In this document: piece after piece, positions 37,166 through 46,812 of the stretch
Position numbering within the stretch: the first letter of the stretch is position 1
Layout of the letters: each line of letters begins with the position of its first letter
Assembly: GCA_900318015.1 (NCBI GenBank)
Contig: ONJB01000004.1
Span: forward strand, 1 to 64,000
Direction: 5' to 3'
DNA length: 64,000 nt
From: an uncultured Bacteroidales bacterium
Lineage (GTDB): Bacteria; Bacteroidota; Bacteroidia; Bacteroidales; UBA932
The notes under the pieces: model-generated
Told to the model about the DNA's origin: nothing
Seen by the model: the letters and a program-made list of their open reading frames with translations, nothing else
The model's database searches: none
Program-made: the position numbers and the translations under genes

Positions 37166-39352
37166 ATGAAAACCCAGATACTCCTGCTTGCAGCGGCCGC
37201 CCTCCTGGCGGCCGGCTGCGTTTCCGCCCCGCGGTACGACGATCCCGACACGCAGGCCGCATCGGCCCTGGCCCACCGCCTCCTCGGGCAGACCGCCGAC
37301 AAGATCGAATTCCGCCTCTCGGAGGCCGATGCGGACGTGTTCCGCCTCAGCTCCCGGGGCTCCCGCATCGTCATCGAGGGCAACAATGCCAATTCGATGG
37401 CCGTGGGCCTGAACCATTACCTGAAATACTACTGCCTCGTGAACGTGGGCTGGTTCTCCTGGGACCGGATCGACGTGCCCAAGAAGCTTCCGAAGGTCGC
37501 GGAGCCCGTGGAAGTGAAGGCCCGGGTGGAAGACCGTTTCTTCCTCAACTACTGCACCTATGGCTACACGATGCCCTGGTGGCAGTGGAGCGAGTGGGAG
37601 CATTTCATCGACTGGATGGCCCTGCAGGGCATCAACCTGCCCCTCGCCATCACCGGCCAGGAGGCCATCTGGTATAAGATCTGGACCGAGCTGGGCCTGA
37701 CCGACGAAGAGGTCCGGACCTATTTCACCGGTCCCGCACACCTTCCCTGGCACCGGATGCTGAACATCGACCACTGGGGCAGCCCGCTGCCCATGTCCTG
37801 GCTGGACGGCCAGGCGGAGCTCCAGAAGAAGATCGTCGCCCGGGAGCGGGAGCTGAACATGCGTCCCGTCCTGCCCGCCTTCGCGGGCCACGTGCCGCCG
37901 GAGCTGAACCGCATCTACCCGGAAGCGCAGATCGAACGGATGAGCGACTGGGCCGGCTTCGACCTGGAGGACTACCCGTACTTCCTGGACCCGATGGACC
38001 CGCTCTTCCCCGTCATCCAGAAGAAGTTCGTGGAGAAGGAGACGGAGATCTACGGGACGGACCACATCTACGGCATCGACCTGTTCAACGAGATGATTCC
38101 GAAGAGCTGGGAGCCCGACTATCTGTCCCGCGTCAGCCGCCAGTGCTACGAATCCCTCGCGGCGGCCGATCCGGACGCTGTCTGGCTGCAGATGACCTGG
38201 CTGTTCTGGAACGAACGGAAGTACTGGACCCAGGACCGCATCGAGCCGTACATCACCTCCTATCCGGCCGAGAAGTCCCTCCTGCTGGACTACTACTGCG
38301 AGCGCCAGGAAGTCTGGCGCCAGACGCAGAGTTACTACGGCGTGCCTTTCATCTGGTGCTACCTGGGCAATTTCGGCGGCAACACGTATCTGGCCGGCAA
38401 TTTCGCGGACATCGACAAGCGCATCGAGGGCACCTTCGCCGAGGCCGGCCCGAATTTCAAGGGTCTCGGCTCCACCCTGGAAGGCTTCGACTGCAATCCG
38501 TTCATGTACCAGTTCGTCTTCGAGAAAGCCTGGGGCATCCCGCAGCATCAGGACCTTGCCGTGTATGGACAGGTGCTGGCCGACAGCCGGCTAGGCCTGG
38601 TCAGCGAACCTGGACGGGAAGCCTGGAAGAACCTCCTGAACGAGATCTACGTAGACCGTTCCGTTCCCGGGCACTCCCCCATCATGAACTTGCGTCCTTC
38701 CTTCGGGCGTTCCTCCTCCTATCACTCCAGCGTCCGGTTCACCTATGAGAACGAGAAGCTCCTGGAGACCATCCAGAAGCTCCTGGAGGTCGATTCCCAC
38801 GCCAGCGCCTACGAGTTCGACCTCGTGAACCTCACCCGCCAGTATCTGTCCAACCGCTTCGAGGCCCTCTTCGCCGACTACAAGAAGGCCTATGAGGCCG
38901 GCGACCGCGCCGCGATGGCCCCGCTCAAGACCTCCCTCATGGACACCTTCGACCTGATGGAGGAACTGCTTTCGACACAGTCGTATTTCCTGGTGGGCAA
39001 GTGGATTGCCGACGCCCGCGCCTGGGGCGCCACCCCGGAAGAGGCCGACTATTACGAATCCAACGCCCGCAACCTCCTCACCACCTGGGGCGACCGCGGC
39101 AACATGCTCACCGACTATGCCGACCGCACCTGGGCCGGCCTCGTCAGCACCTACTACAAGGAGCGTTGGCGGATGTTCCTGGATACCGTCGATGCGTCCC
39201 TGGACGCCGACGTCGAATTCGATGAGGAAGGTCTTCTCGACGCCATGATGGACTTCGAATACGAATGGTGGTCCGAGCGGCCCGGGACCTTCGCCAGTAA
39301 GCCGAACGGCGACCCGAAGGCCGCCGTCCGCAAAGTATTGGAAGCGCTGTAA
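37166..39352 (+). CDS. GH89 alpha-N-acetylglucosaminidase lipoprotein
   Basis: A 728-residue enzyme with a lipoprotein signal (MKTQILLLAAAALLAAGC, Cys18). The NAGLU N-terminal domain (about 30-115), the TIM barrel (about 120-450) and the helical C-terminal domain are all present. Landmarks are NYCTYGYTMPWWQWSEWE, acid/base Glu309 in DLFNEM and nucleophile Glu439 in STLEGFDCN. GH89 removes terminal alpha-GlcNAc, for example from mucin or heparan fragments, consistent with a gut habitat. Translation probably couples to the upstream mutase. Confidence 0.93.
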   Translation: MKTQILLLAAAALLAAGCVSAPRYDDPDTQAASALAHRLLGQTADKIEFRLSEADADVFRLSSRGSRIVIEGNNANSMAVGLNHYLKYYCLVNVGWFSWDRIDVPKKLPKVAEPVEVKARVEDRFFLNYCTYGYTMPWWQWSEWEHFIDWMALQGINLPLAITGQEAIWYKIWTELGLTDEEVRTYFTGPAHLPWHRMLNIDHWGSPLPMSWLDGQAELQKKIVARERELNMRPVLPAFAGHVPPELNRIYPEAQIERMSDWAGFDLEDYPYFLDPMDPLFPVIQKKFVEKETEIYGTDHIYGIDLFNEMIPKSWEPDYLSRVSRQCYESLAAADPDAVWLQMTWLFWNERKYWTQDRIEPYITSYPAEKSLLLDYYCERQEVWRQTQSYYGVPFIWCYLGNFGGNTYLAGNFADIDKRIEGTFAEAGPNFKGLGSTLEGFDCNPFMYQFVFEKAWGIPQHQDLAVYGQVLADSRLGLVSEPGREAWKNLLNEIYVDRSVPGHSPIMNLRPSFGRSSSYHSSVRFTYENEKLLETIQKLLEVDSHASAYEFDLVNLTRQYLSNRFEALFADYKKAYEAGDRAAMAPLKTSLMDTFDLMEELLSTQSYFLVGKWIADARAWGATPEEADYYESNARNLLTTWGDRGNMLTDYADRTWAGLVSTYYKERWRMFLDTVDASLDADVEFDEEGLLDAMMDFEYEWWSERPGTFASKPNGDPKAAVRKVLEAL

Positions 39353-39353
39353 C

Positions 39354-41135
39354 CTACATCCGCTCGGGCAGTTCGATCCCGAGGATGCCCATGGCGCAGC
39401 GGAGCGTCCGGGCCATCACGGAGATCAGTTCCAACCGGAACTTCAGGATACCCTGGTTCTCCTCCCGGAGAATCGGGGTATCGTGATAATACTGGTTGAA
39501 CTCCTTCGCGAGGTCGTACGCGTAGTTCGCGAGAACGGCGGGACTGAGGGCCGCGCCGGCTTCGGCGACCTTCCCGGGGAAGGTGCCCAGCAGCTTGATC
39601 AGCCGGATCTCCTTCGCGGAGGGGACGAGGTCGGTGGTGATGTCGGCGGGGCCGAATTCCACCGTCGCCTTCCGCAGGATCGAGCAGATGCGGGCGTGCG
39701 TGTACTGGATGAAGGGGCCGGTGTTGCCGTTGAAGTCGATGGACTCCTTCGGGTTGAAGAGCATCGTCTTCTTGGGGTCGACCTTGATGATGAAGTACTT
39801 GAGGGCGCCCAGGCCGATCATGTGGTACAGCCTTTCCTTCTCTTCCTCGCTGATGTCCGCGAGCTTGCCGCTTTCCTCGGAGGTCTTCTTCGCCTCCTCG
39901 TACATGCTCTGGATGAGGTCGTCGGCATCGACGACGGTCCCCTCGCGGGACTTCATCTTGCCTTCCGGAAGCTCCACCATGCCGTAGGACAGGTGGTAGA
40001 TCTGGTCCGCCCAGTCGAAGCCCAACTTCTTGAGAATGAGCTTCAGCACCTGGAAGTGGTAGTCCTGCTCGTTACCCACGACGTACACGTGAGAGTCGAG
40101 GTTGTACTTGGCGAAACGGCGCTCGGCGGTGCCGAGGTCCTGGGTGATATAGACGGAAGTGCCGTCGCCACGGAGCACGAGCTTGCGGTCCAGGCCGTCG
40201 GCCGTGAGGTCGCACCACACGGAGCCGTCGGCTTCACGCTCGAACACGCCCATTTCCAATCCCTTCTGAACCAGCTCCTTACCAAGGAGGTAGGTCTCGG
40301 ACTCGTGGTCCACCTGGTCGAAAGTGATGCCCAGGGCGGCGTAGGTCTCGTCGAAACCGGCATAGACCCAGCCGTTCATCATGGACCACAGGGCGCGGAC
40401 CTCCGGATCCTCCTTCTCCCACTTGACGAGCATCTCGTGGGCTTCCTTCAGGGAAGGGGCGGCCTTCTTGGCCTCGTCCTCGGACATTCCCTGCTCCATG
40501 AGCTGCTTGACCTCGGCCTTGTACATCTTGTCGAAGGCCACGTAGCAGTCGCCCACGAGGTGGTCGCCCTTGATGCCGGTGGATTCCGGGGTCTTGCCCT
40601 GGAACTCCTTCTGCCAGGCCAGCATGGACTTGCAGATGTGGACGCCGCGGTCGTTGACGATCGTGGACTTGATGACCTCGTTGCCGCAGGCCTTCAGCAG
40701 GCGGGACACGCTGTCTCCGAGAAGGTTGTTGCGGATATGCCCGAGGTGGAGGGGCTTGTTCGTGTTCGGGGAGGAGAACTCCACCATGATGCGCTTGCCG
40801 GTGGGGGCGAGCTGGCCGAACGCCTCGTCAGCGGCGATCTCGGCGAAGGTCTCGTCCCAATAGACGGCGGAGAAGGAAAGGTTCAGGAAACCCTTCACGG
40901 AGTTGAAGGCCGCGATCTCGGGGACGTTGTCCACGAGCCACTGGCCGATCGCGTTCCCCGTCGCGTCGGGGGCGCTGTGGGTGATTTTCAAAAGCGGGAA
41001 GGTCACGAGGGTGTAGTCGCCCTCGAACTCCTTCCGGGTCACGGCGACCTGGAGGCTGTCGGCCTGGACATCCGCCCCGTAGAGGGCCTTGATGGCCTCG
41101 GCAGCCTTGTTCTGGATGAATTTTTCCGGTGCCAT
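39354..41135 (-). CDS. argS: Arginine--tRNA ligase
   Basis: A 593-residue class I aminoacyl-tRNA synthetase. HIGH is HLGHIRNN in SSPNTNKPLHLGHIRNN; the KMSKS equivalent is GKMKSREG. The N-terminal additional domain (about 1-105) and C-terminal DALR anticodon-binding domain (about 470-593) are complete. ATG shares its first base region with the rpoD stop (overlap at 41135), so it is probably co-transcribed with rpoD. Confidence 0.97.
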   Translation of the reverse strand: MAPEKFIQNKAAEAIKALYGADVQADSLQVAVTRKEFEGDYTLVTFPLLKITHSAPDATGNAIGQWLVDNVPEIAAFNSVKGFLNLSFSAVYWDETFAEIAADEAFGQLAPTGKRIMVEFSSPNTNKPLHLGHIRNNLLGDSVSRLLKACGNEVIKSTIVNDRGVHICKSMLAWQKEFQGKTPESTGIKGDHLVGDCYVAFDKMYKAEVKQLMEQGMSEDEAKKAAPSLKEAHEMLVKWEKEDPEVRALWSMMNGWVYAGFDETYAALGITFDQVDHESETYLLGKELVQKGLEMGVFEREADGSVWCDLTADGLDRKLVLRGDGTSVYITQDLGTAERRFAKYNLDSHVYVVGNEQDYHFQVLKLILKKLGFDWADQIYHLSYGMVELPEGKMKSREGTVVDADDLIQSMYEEAKKTSEESGKLADISEEEKERLYHMIGLGALKYFIIKVDPKKTMLFNPKESIDFNGNTGPFIQYTHARICSILRKATVEFGPADITTDLVPSAKEIRLIKLLGTFPGKVAEAGAALSPAVLANYAYDLAKEFNQYYHDTPILREENQGILKFRLELISVMARTLRCAMGILGIELPERM

Positions 41136-41995
41136 TATCCGAGATAACCCTTTAAGAGTTTGCTCCGGGACGGGCTCTTGAGCCGGCGGATGGCCTTTTC
41201 CTTGATCTGGCGGACGCGCTCGCGGGTGAGGCCGAAGCGCTCGCCGATCTCCTCGAGGGTCATCTCCTGGCAGCCGATGCCGAAGAAGGACTTGACGATC
41301 TCGCGCTCGCGGTCGGTCAGGGTGGACAGGGCGCGCTCGATCTCGGTGTTCAGGGACTCGTTCACGAGGCCGCGGTCGGCCATCGGGGAGTCGTCATTGG
41401 GAAGGACGTCCAGCAGGCTGTTGTCCTCGCCTTCCACGAACGGGGCGTCCACGGAAACGTGGCGGCCGCTCACGCGGAGGGTATCGGAAATCTTGTCCTT
41501 GGGGACGTCGATCATTTCGGACAGTTCTTCGTTGGAAGGCTGGCGCTCGTTCTCCTGCTCGAACTTGGACAGGGCCTTGTTAATCTTGTTCAGGGAGCCC
41601 ACCTGGTTCAGCGGCAGACGCACGATGCGGCTCTGCTCGGCAAGCGCCTGGAGGATGCTCTGGCGGATCCACCACACGGCGTAGGAGATGAACTTGAAGC
41701 CGCGGGTCTCGTCGAACTTCTCGGCGGCCTTGATCAGGCCGAGGTTTCCCTCGTTGATCAGGTCCGGAAGGCTCAGGCCCTGGTTCTGGTACTGCTTGGC
41801 GACAGACACGACGAAACGGAGGTTCGCGCGGGTGAGTTTCTCGAGGGCCACGGGATCGCCCTTGCGGATGCGCTGGGCCAGTTCCACTTCCTCTTCCGGG
41901 GTCACCAACTCTTCCCTGCCGATCTCCTGGAGGTACTTGTCCAGGGACGCGCTCTCGCGGTTGGTGATGCTCTTTGTAATCTTTAACTGTCTCAT
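41135..41995 (-). CDS. rpoD: RNA polymerase primary sigma factor, short Bacteroidota form
   Basis: A 286-residue sigma-70 factor. It lacks region 1.1 and starts with region 1.2 ([20 protein letters not shown]). Region 2 has [32 protein letters not shown] and [14 protein letters not shown], and region 4.2 has [19 protein letters not shown]. The 286 length is standard for primary sigma in this phylum and matches the TAnnTTTG promoters seen throughout the window. The ATG lies only 8 bases after the U-tract of the htrA terminator, so its promoter must overlap htrA or it relies on readthrough. argS follows with a one-base overlap. Confidence 0.95.
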   Translation of the reverse strand: MRQLKITKSITNRESASLDKYLQEIGREELVTPEEEVELAQRIRKGDPVALEKLTRANLRFVVSVAKQYQNQGLSLPDLINEGNLGLIKAAEKFDETRGFKFISYAVWWIRQSILQALAEQSRIVRLPLNQVGSLNKINKALSKFEQENERQPSNEELSEMIDVPKDKISDTLRVSGRHVSVDAPFVEGEDNSLLDVLPNDDSPMADRGLVNESLNTEIERALSTLTDREREIVKSFFGIGCQEMTLEEIGERFGLTRERVRQIKEKAIRRLKSPSRSKLLKGYLG

Positions 41996-42003
41996 TATTA
42001 ATT

Positions 42004-42044
42004 AAAAAAGTTACGGTCAGCCTCGGTAAGAAACTGACCGTAAC
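42004..42044 (-). terminator. Rho-independent terminator after htrA, immediately before rpoD
   Basis: On the minus strand GTTACGGTCAG (42044-42034) pairs perfectly with CTGACCGTAAC (42020-42010) around a 13-base loop, followed by six T (42009-42004). The rpoD start codon is at 41995. Confidence 0.85.
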
Positions 42045-42072
42045 GGGTATGTTTCAGGTCTTCGGCAGTTCC

Positions 42073-43533
42073 TTACTTGCCAAAGCCGAAATAGAAGGAC
42101 TTGCCGTTCGCGTCCACACCCTCGATGTAGATACCGCGCTGGGCCTTCTTCGCCTTGGCGATCACGTCTTCGGGTTTCGAAACGGGTTCATCGTTCACGT
42201 ACAGGATCACGGAGCCGCTCATCGCGCCGGCCTCGGCCATCTTGCCCTGGCCCACGGAGACGATCTTGACACCGCCCCGGAGACCCATCGCCTGCTTCTC
42301 CTCATTCGTCAGCTCCTTCAGCCTGGCGCCGTAGAAGGCGACAGAACCGTCCACATCCGTCTCACCGTTCTGCGAGGCGGCGGCGTGGAATGTGACTTCG
42401 GTCGTGAGTTCCTTTCCGTCGCGGATATAGTTGACGACCGCCTTGTCGCCAGGATGGTAGTTGTTCACCTTTTCCTGGACGGAGGCACCGTCCGTAATCT
42501 TCTGACCGCCAATGGCAACAATCACGTCGCCCTGCTTCAGGCCGGCCTCTTCCGCGGCGCTTCCCTTCGAAACCTCAACTATATATACGCCGTTCATGGA
42601 ATTAAGTTTCAAATCTTCTTGAATTTTTTTATCAAGGGTGGAAACGGGCTGCATGGTGATGCCGAGCATGGCGCGCTTGACGGAGCCGAAGTCGATCAGG
42701 TCGGCGGCGACGCGCTTGACGATGTTCACCGGGACGGCGAAGGAATAGCCGGTGTAAGAGCCGGTCTGGGAGACGATGGCGGTGTTGATGCCCACCAGCT
42801 CGCCCTTCTTGTTCACGAGGGCGCCGCCGGAGTTGCCGGGATTCACGGCCGCATCGGTCTGGATGAAGGATTCGATCTTGAATTCGCCGCTGCCGTCGGG
42901 CATGGAACGGCCCTTGGCGGAGACGATGCCGGCGGTGATGGTGCTTCGGAGCTGCTCACCGAGCGGGGAGCCGATGGCGAGGACCCATTCGCCCAGGCGG
43001 AGCTGGTCGCTGTCGCCCATCGGGAGGGTCGGGAGATTCTGCGCATCGACCTTGATGATGGCGACGTCCGTGGCCGGGTCGGTGCCGACGACGGTGGCGT
43101 CGAACTTCTGGTTGTCGTTCGTCGTCACCGTGATCTTGGTGGCGCCGGAGACGACGTGGTTGTTGGTGACGATGTAACCGTCAGGACGGATGATGACGCC
43201 CGAGCCGCTGCCCTTCGCCTCGCGGGACTGGGGCTGGCCGAAGCCGTAGCCGTCACCGAACCCGAAGAAATACTCGAACGGGTCAATGCTGCGGCGGGCG
43301 GTCTGCTGGACCGTCACTTCCACATAGACGACCGCCTGCACGGCGGATTCGGCCGCGTAGGTGAAGTCGGGATAATCTGTGTCTGCCAGATTGACAGTAC
43401 GGTATTCCACGCTGCCTTTTTCGCCGCTCACGCTGGTGGGAATCAGGCTCTTTTCATTGGCTTTCACCACGCCATAGGCGGTCAGACCGCCGGCGAGGAT
43501 GGAAAGCAGTACGGTTAAAAATCCTTTTTTCAT
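42073..43533 (-). CDS. HtrA/DegP-type periplasmic serine protease
   Basis: A 486-residue protease with an N-terminal signal anchor (MKKGFLTVLLSILAGGLTAYG). The trypsin-like domain has the triad His126 (TNNHVVS), Asp156 (TDVAII) and Ser235 (NPGNSGGAL). Two PDZ domains follow (about 275-370 and 385-480), with GVYIVEVSKGSAAEEAGLKQGD and VILYVNDEPVSKPEDV. It degrades or refolds damaged envelope proteins. The open frame extends 13 codons farther upstream, but MKKGFL starts a proper signal. A strong terminator follows the stop. Confidence 0.93.
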   Translation of the reverse strand: MKKGFLTVLLSILAGGLTAYGVVKANEKSLIPTSVSGEKGSVEYRTVNLADTDYPDFTYAAESAVQAVVYVEVTVQQTARRSIDPFEYFFGFGDGYGFGQPQSREAKGSGSGVIIRPDGYIVTNNHVVSGATKITVTTNDNQKFDATVVGTDPATDVAIIKVDAQNLPTLPMGDSDQLRLGEWVLAIGSPLGEQLRSTITAGIVSAKGRSMPDGSGEFKIESFIQTDAAVNPGNSGGALVNKKGELVGINTAIVSQTGSYTGYSFAVPVNIVKRVAADLIDFGSVKRAMLGITMQPVSTLDKKIQEDLKLNSMNGVYIVEVSKGSAAEEAGLKQGDVIVAIGGQKITDGASVQEKVNNYHPGDKAVVNYIRDGKELTTEVTFHAAASQNGETDVDGSVAFYGARLKELTNEEKQAMGLRGGVKIVSVGQGKMAEAGAMSGSVILYVNDEPVSKPEDVIAKAKKAQRGIYIEGVDANGKSFYFGFGK

Positions 43534-43599
43534 ATAGTACACAGTTGTATTTGCCGGCCTTAAAAATTTCAAGATTTATGCCATTTGCGAGATTTTTGT

Positions 43600-43607
43600 T
43601 ATATTTG
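43600..43607 (+). promoter_or_regulatory. -7 box for dnaN
   Basis: TATATTTG, exact consensus, 59 bases before the dnaN ATG. The leader between shows no clear structure. Confidence 0.5.
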
Positions 43608-43666
43608 TCAGTTGAGCGGCCGCAAGAAGCCGCTTTTCGGACTGAAACATAAAACTTGCGCAAGAT

Positions 43667-44788
43667 ATGAAACTGAACATTTCCAGTACCGACCTGTTGA
43701 AGGGCCTCCTGGACGTCTCGAAAGCCATCCCGTCCAAGTCTCCCCTTCCGATCCTCGAGAACTTCCTGTTCGCCCTCAAGGGCAACCGGCTCGAAGTGAC
43801 CGCCTCGGACTCCGAACTGACGCTCCGCACCGCCATCACGGTGGACGGCGCCGAGGAAGACGGCAGCATCGCCGTCCCCGCCCGCCATATGATCGACCTG
43901 CTGAAGGAACTTCCGGACCAGCCGGTCCGCATCCGCACCGTCAGCGACAGCTCTTTCGAGTGCGCATGGGCCAGCGGCAACTCCGTCCTCCCCTACTTCC
44001 CGGCGGACGACTATCCCGAGATCAAGGGCACCGGTGAGGATGCGCAGAAAGTGGAATTCCCGGCCACGAGCCTCGTGGAAGGCATCCAGGGCACCGTCTA
44101 TGCCACGGCCGACGACGAGATCCGTCCCGCGATGAACGGTATCTTCTTCGATATCGACACCGCCTCCACCACCCTCGTCGCCTCCGACTCCCACAAACTC
44201 ATCTGCTACACCACCACCGACGTGAAGGCCGCCGAGAAGGCCTCCTTCATCCTCCACAAGAAGCCCGCCGCCGTGCTCCGCAGCATCATCGGCAAGGACG
44301 TGGAAACGGTCGAGGTGGAATTCGACGGCAGCTCCGCTCAGTTCACCTTCGGCGCGACGACGATGATCTGCCGCCTGGTCGTGGGCAAGTACCCGAAATA
44401 CCGCGACGTCATCCCGCAGAACAACGCGAACGTCCTCAAGATCGACAGGACCCTCCTGCTGAACACCGTCCGCCGCGTGGCCGTGTGCTCCAACAAGGCG
44501 TCGAACCACATCAAGTTCTCCCTCAAGGAAGGCCAGCTGGAAGTCTCCGCGCAGGACCTGGGCTTCGCCCTCGCCGCCTATGAGAAGATCAACTGCGACT
44601 ATGCCGGCGACGAGCTCACCATCGGCTTCAAGTCCACCTTCCTGACGGAAATCCTCTCCAACATGGGCTGCAACGGCGTCATTATCAAGTTCGCCGACGC
44701 CCGCCGCGCCGCCCTCATCCTCCCGTCCGAGGAAGAGGCCGAGAGCGAGAAGATCTGCGGCATCCTGATGCCGATCATGATTTCATAA
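43667..44788 (+). CDS. dnaN: DNA polymerase III subunit beta (sliding clamp)
   Basis: A 373-residue ring protein with the three repeated clamp domains. Landmarks are MKLNISSTDLLKGLLDVSKAIPSKSPLPILENF at the start, the DSHKL motif (ASDSHKLICY, about 178-187) and the C-terminal ILMPIMIS tail that forms the partner-binding pocket. It tethers DNA polymerase III. It is followed 6 bases later by an exonuclease gene, so both are probably one transcript. dnaA is not adjacent, so this is not an origin-type dnaA-dnaN locus. Confidence 0.96.
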   Translation: MKLNISSTDLLKGLLDVSKAIPSKSPLPILENFLFALKGNRLEVTASDSELTLRTAITVDGAEEDGSIAVPARHMIDLLKELPDQPVRIRTVSDSSFECAWASGNSVLPYFPADDYPEIKGTGEDAQKVEFPATSLVEGIQGTVYATADDEIRPAMNGIFFDIDTASTTLVASDSHKLICYTTTDVKAAEKASFILHKKPAAVLRSIIGKDVETVEVEFDGSSAQFTFGATTMICRLVVGKYPKYRDVIPQNNANVLKIDRTLLLNTVRRVAVCSNKASNHIKFSLKEGQLEVSAQDLGFALAAYEKINCDYAGDELTIGFKSTFLTEILSNMGCNGVIIKFADARRAALILPSEEEAESEKICGILMPIMIS

Positions 44789-44794
44789 CCGCTT

Positions 44795-45760
44795 ATGGAA
44801 CTGAAACTTGCAAGGCCGTTGCTCTTCTTCGACATCGAGAGCACCGGCCTTAATATTGCCACGGACGGCATCATCGAACTGAGTTTCGTGAAGGTGATGC
44901 CGGAAGGAGGCGCGCCCCTGGTGAAGACCTGGCGCATCAAGCCCTGGGACTACAAAAACCACCGCGTCATCCCCATCAACCCGAGCGCCTCGGAAGTGAA
45001 CGGCGTCAAGGACGAGGACCTCGTGGACTGCCCCAAGTTCATCGAGGTGCTCCCCGAAGTGGCCGAATGGCTGGCCGGAAGCGACCTGGCCGGCTTCAAC
45101 TCCACAAAGTTCGACCTCCCGCTCCTTGCGGAGGAAATCGAACGCGTGCGGGACTACTGCAACACCCGCCTCGGGGACGCGAAGGCCCGCGAGAAGGCGC
45201 AGGCGATGCTCGCCTGCATCGACAGGATCGACCTCCACGACTGCAAGATGGTCGATGTCCAGAACATCTACCACCACATGGAGCCCCGGAACCTGCGGGC
45301 CGCCTACCGCTTCTACTGCGGCGGCAAGGATTTCGAGAACGCCCATACGGCGGAGGCCGACACCCTCGCTACGTACGAAGTGCTCAAGGCCCAGCTGGAC
45401 CGCTACAAGGAACCCACTGAGTTCCAGCAGGAAGCGCTCAAGAACGACGTGGACGCGCTGGCCAAGATCGGCGCCCGCGCCCGCACCGTGGACTTCGCCG
45501 GCCGCCTGATCCTGAACGATGACGGCGAACCCACCATCAGCTTCGGCAAGCACAAGGGCCGCACCGCCCGCGAAGTGTGGGAAAGCGAGCCTTCCTATTT
45601 CGCCTGGATCGAGAACGGCGACTTCACGCTGGACACCAAGCGCCAGTTCGCCCGCCTCAAGCAGCAGTTCCAGCGCGAGCGCAAGGAATCCCTGAACCGT
45701 CCCGCCACCGCCGACGAGCTCGCCGGCCTGGCCACCAAGTGGGGCGGGAAACTATTCTAA
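44795..45760 (+). CDS. 3'-5' exonuclease, DnaQ/epsilon-like (DEDDh)
   Basis: A 321-residue protein. ExoI motif FFDIEST (Asp13, Glu15), ExoII in SDLAGFNSTKFDLPLL, and ExoIII in HTAEADTLATYEVL (His and Asp) make it an RNase T/DnaQ-fold exonuclease. The C-terminal extension has FGKHKGRTAREVWESEPSYFAWI, a segment also seen in other Bacteroidota DnaQ-like proteins and probably nucleic-acid binding. Its position after dnaN suggests proofreading or repair. Its 3' end overlaps the opposing lipoprotein gene by 9 bases. Confidence 0.9.
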   Translation: MELKLARPLLFFDIESTGLNIATDGIIELSFVKVMPEGGAPLVKTWRIKPWDYKNHRVIPINPSASEVNGVKDEDLVDCPKFIEVLPEVAEWLAGSDLAGFNSTKFDLPLLAEEIERVRDYCNTRLGDAKAREKAQAMLACIDRIDLHDCKMVDVQNIYHHMEPRNLRAAYRFYCGGKDFENAHTAEADTLATYEVLKAQLDRYKEPTEFQQEALKNDVDALAKIGARARTVDFAGRLILNDDGEPTISFGKHKGRTAREVWESEPSYFAWIENGDFTLDTKRQFARLKQQFQRERKESLNRPATADELAGLATKWGGKLF

Positions 45761-46762
45761 TTGGAAATAGTAATATCCCGGGACCTCCGTGCCGTCGAAG
45801 ATGGCGCGGAGGTCCTGCAGTATGACGTCCGGACGGGCGGGGCCGGTTTCCCAGAAGGCGTTGCCGCCGCCCGGGGTAGACTGTTTGGTATTGTTCCAGA
45901 CGGATTTCCCGAGGACGGGGAAATCGGCGAAGAGCGGATGGACGCTGCGGAGCTGGGCCTTGGTGGCGCACCAGCCGGGATTGAGCCAACAATCGGCCTC
46001 CTGGGCCAGTTCAAAGGCCTTTTCCACGGAGATGACGGAGGACTCGAAGCGGCCGGGTACGGCGCCGAGCACCGCGCCGCCGGCGTCCTGGATGAGCCGC
46101 GTCATGTAGTTGTCGCCGCCCGGAATGTACCATTGGTCCGCATAGGGAATGTTCACGAGGACTTTCTTGGGGGTATCAGTTCCCTTCACCAGCGAGAGGT
46201 AGCGGTCGCGGATGTCGGAGAAGAGACTGTCCGCCAGCGCGGCGCGGCCGGTCAGGAGGCCGAAGAACTTGATGTACTCCGCCCGGGCCAGGGGGTGGCT
46301 CTCCAGATGCTCGTGGATGACGGCCGTCCGGATGCCCAGGTCGCGGAGTTTCTGCAGGTACGGCGGCTCCGCGGCGGACACGGCATAGGTCAATACCAGG
46401 TCCGGCCGGAGTTTCAGGATGGTCTCGTAATCGAGCGCGGCGTCATAGCCCACATCCACGGCATGGGCCCGCACCTCCGGGTCCGACACATAGGCCAGGC
46501 CCGACACGGCAGTCGCCACTGAATCGCACCCCAGCGCATCCAGGAAGCCGATATAGGACGAAGACATGCACACGATGCTACGCACAGGCTCAGTGACTTC
46601 CAGCGTGTCGGTCGCTCCGCCATAGGGAGAAGTGACGATGGCCTTGTTCCCTTGCAGGTCGAACCACTGCGCGTACTCCATCCCGCCCGGCGCCGCAGGG
46701 CGTGTTTGCGTGGCGCAGGAGGCCAGCAGGACGAGCAAAGGAAGCAGGATCCGGATTCTCAT
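45752..46762 (-). CDS. ABC transporter substrate-binding lipoprotein (BtuF/FecB-like)
   Basis: A 336-residue class III periplasmic-binding protein. The lipobox is LLASC (Cys16 after MRIRILLPLLVLLAS). The fold shows VRSIVCMSSSYIGFLDALG (about 70-88), LKLRPDLVLTYAVS and WYIPGGDNYMTRLIQDAGGAVLG. Ligands of this group are cobalamin, haem or iron-siderophore; none can be chosen here. No permease or ATPase gene is adjacent. The start at 46762 gives a good lipobox and lies 8 bases after a -7 box. Confidence 0.85.
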   Translation of the reverse strand: MRIRILLPLLVLLASCATQTRPAAPGGMEYAQWFDLQGNKAIVTSPYGGATDTLEVTEPVRSIVCMSSSYIGFLDALGCDSVATAVSGLAYVSDPEVRAHAVDVGYDAALDYETILKLRPDLVLTYAVSAAEPPYLQKLRDLGIRTAVIHEHLESHPLARAEYIKFFGLLTGRAALADSLFSDIRDRYLSLVKGTDTPKKVLVNIPYADQWYIPGGDNYMTRLIQDAGGAVLGAVPGRFESSVISVEKAFELAQEADCWLNPGWCATKAQLRSVHPLFADFPVLGKSVWNNTKQSTPGGGNAFWETGPARPDVILQDLRAIFDGTEVPGYYYFQLE

Positions 46763-46770
46763 AGCAGTTT

Positions 46771-46798
46771 CAAAATTACGGAAAACTGCGTACTTTTG
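46771..46798. promoter_or_regulatory. Divergent -7 boxes for the lipoprotein gene and the small ORF
   Basis: Minus strand TAATTTTG (46778-46771) is 8 bases before the ATG at 46762. Plus strand TACTTTTG (46791-46798) is 14 bases before the ATG at 46813. Confidence 0.5.
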
Positions 46799-46812
46799 CA
46801 AAAACGAACGAG

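Noticed and set aside
43600..44788. Replication origin near dnaN
   Set aside because: dnaA is absent and I see no cluster of DnaA boxes in the gap upstream of dnaN.
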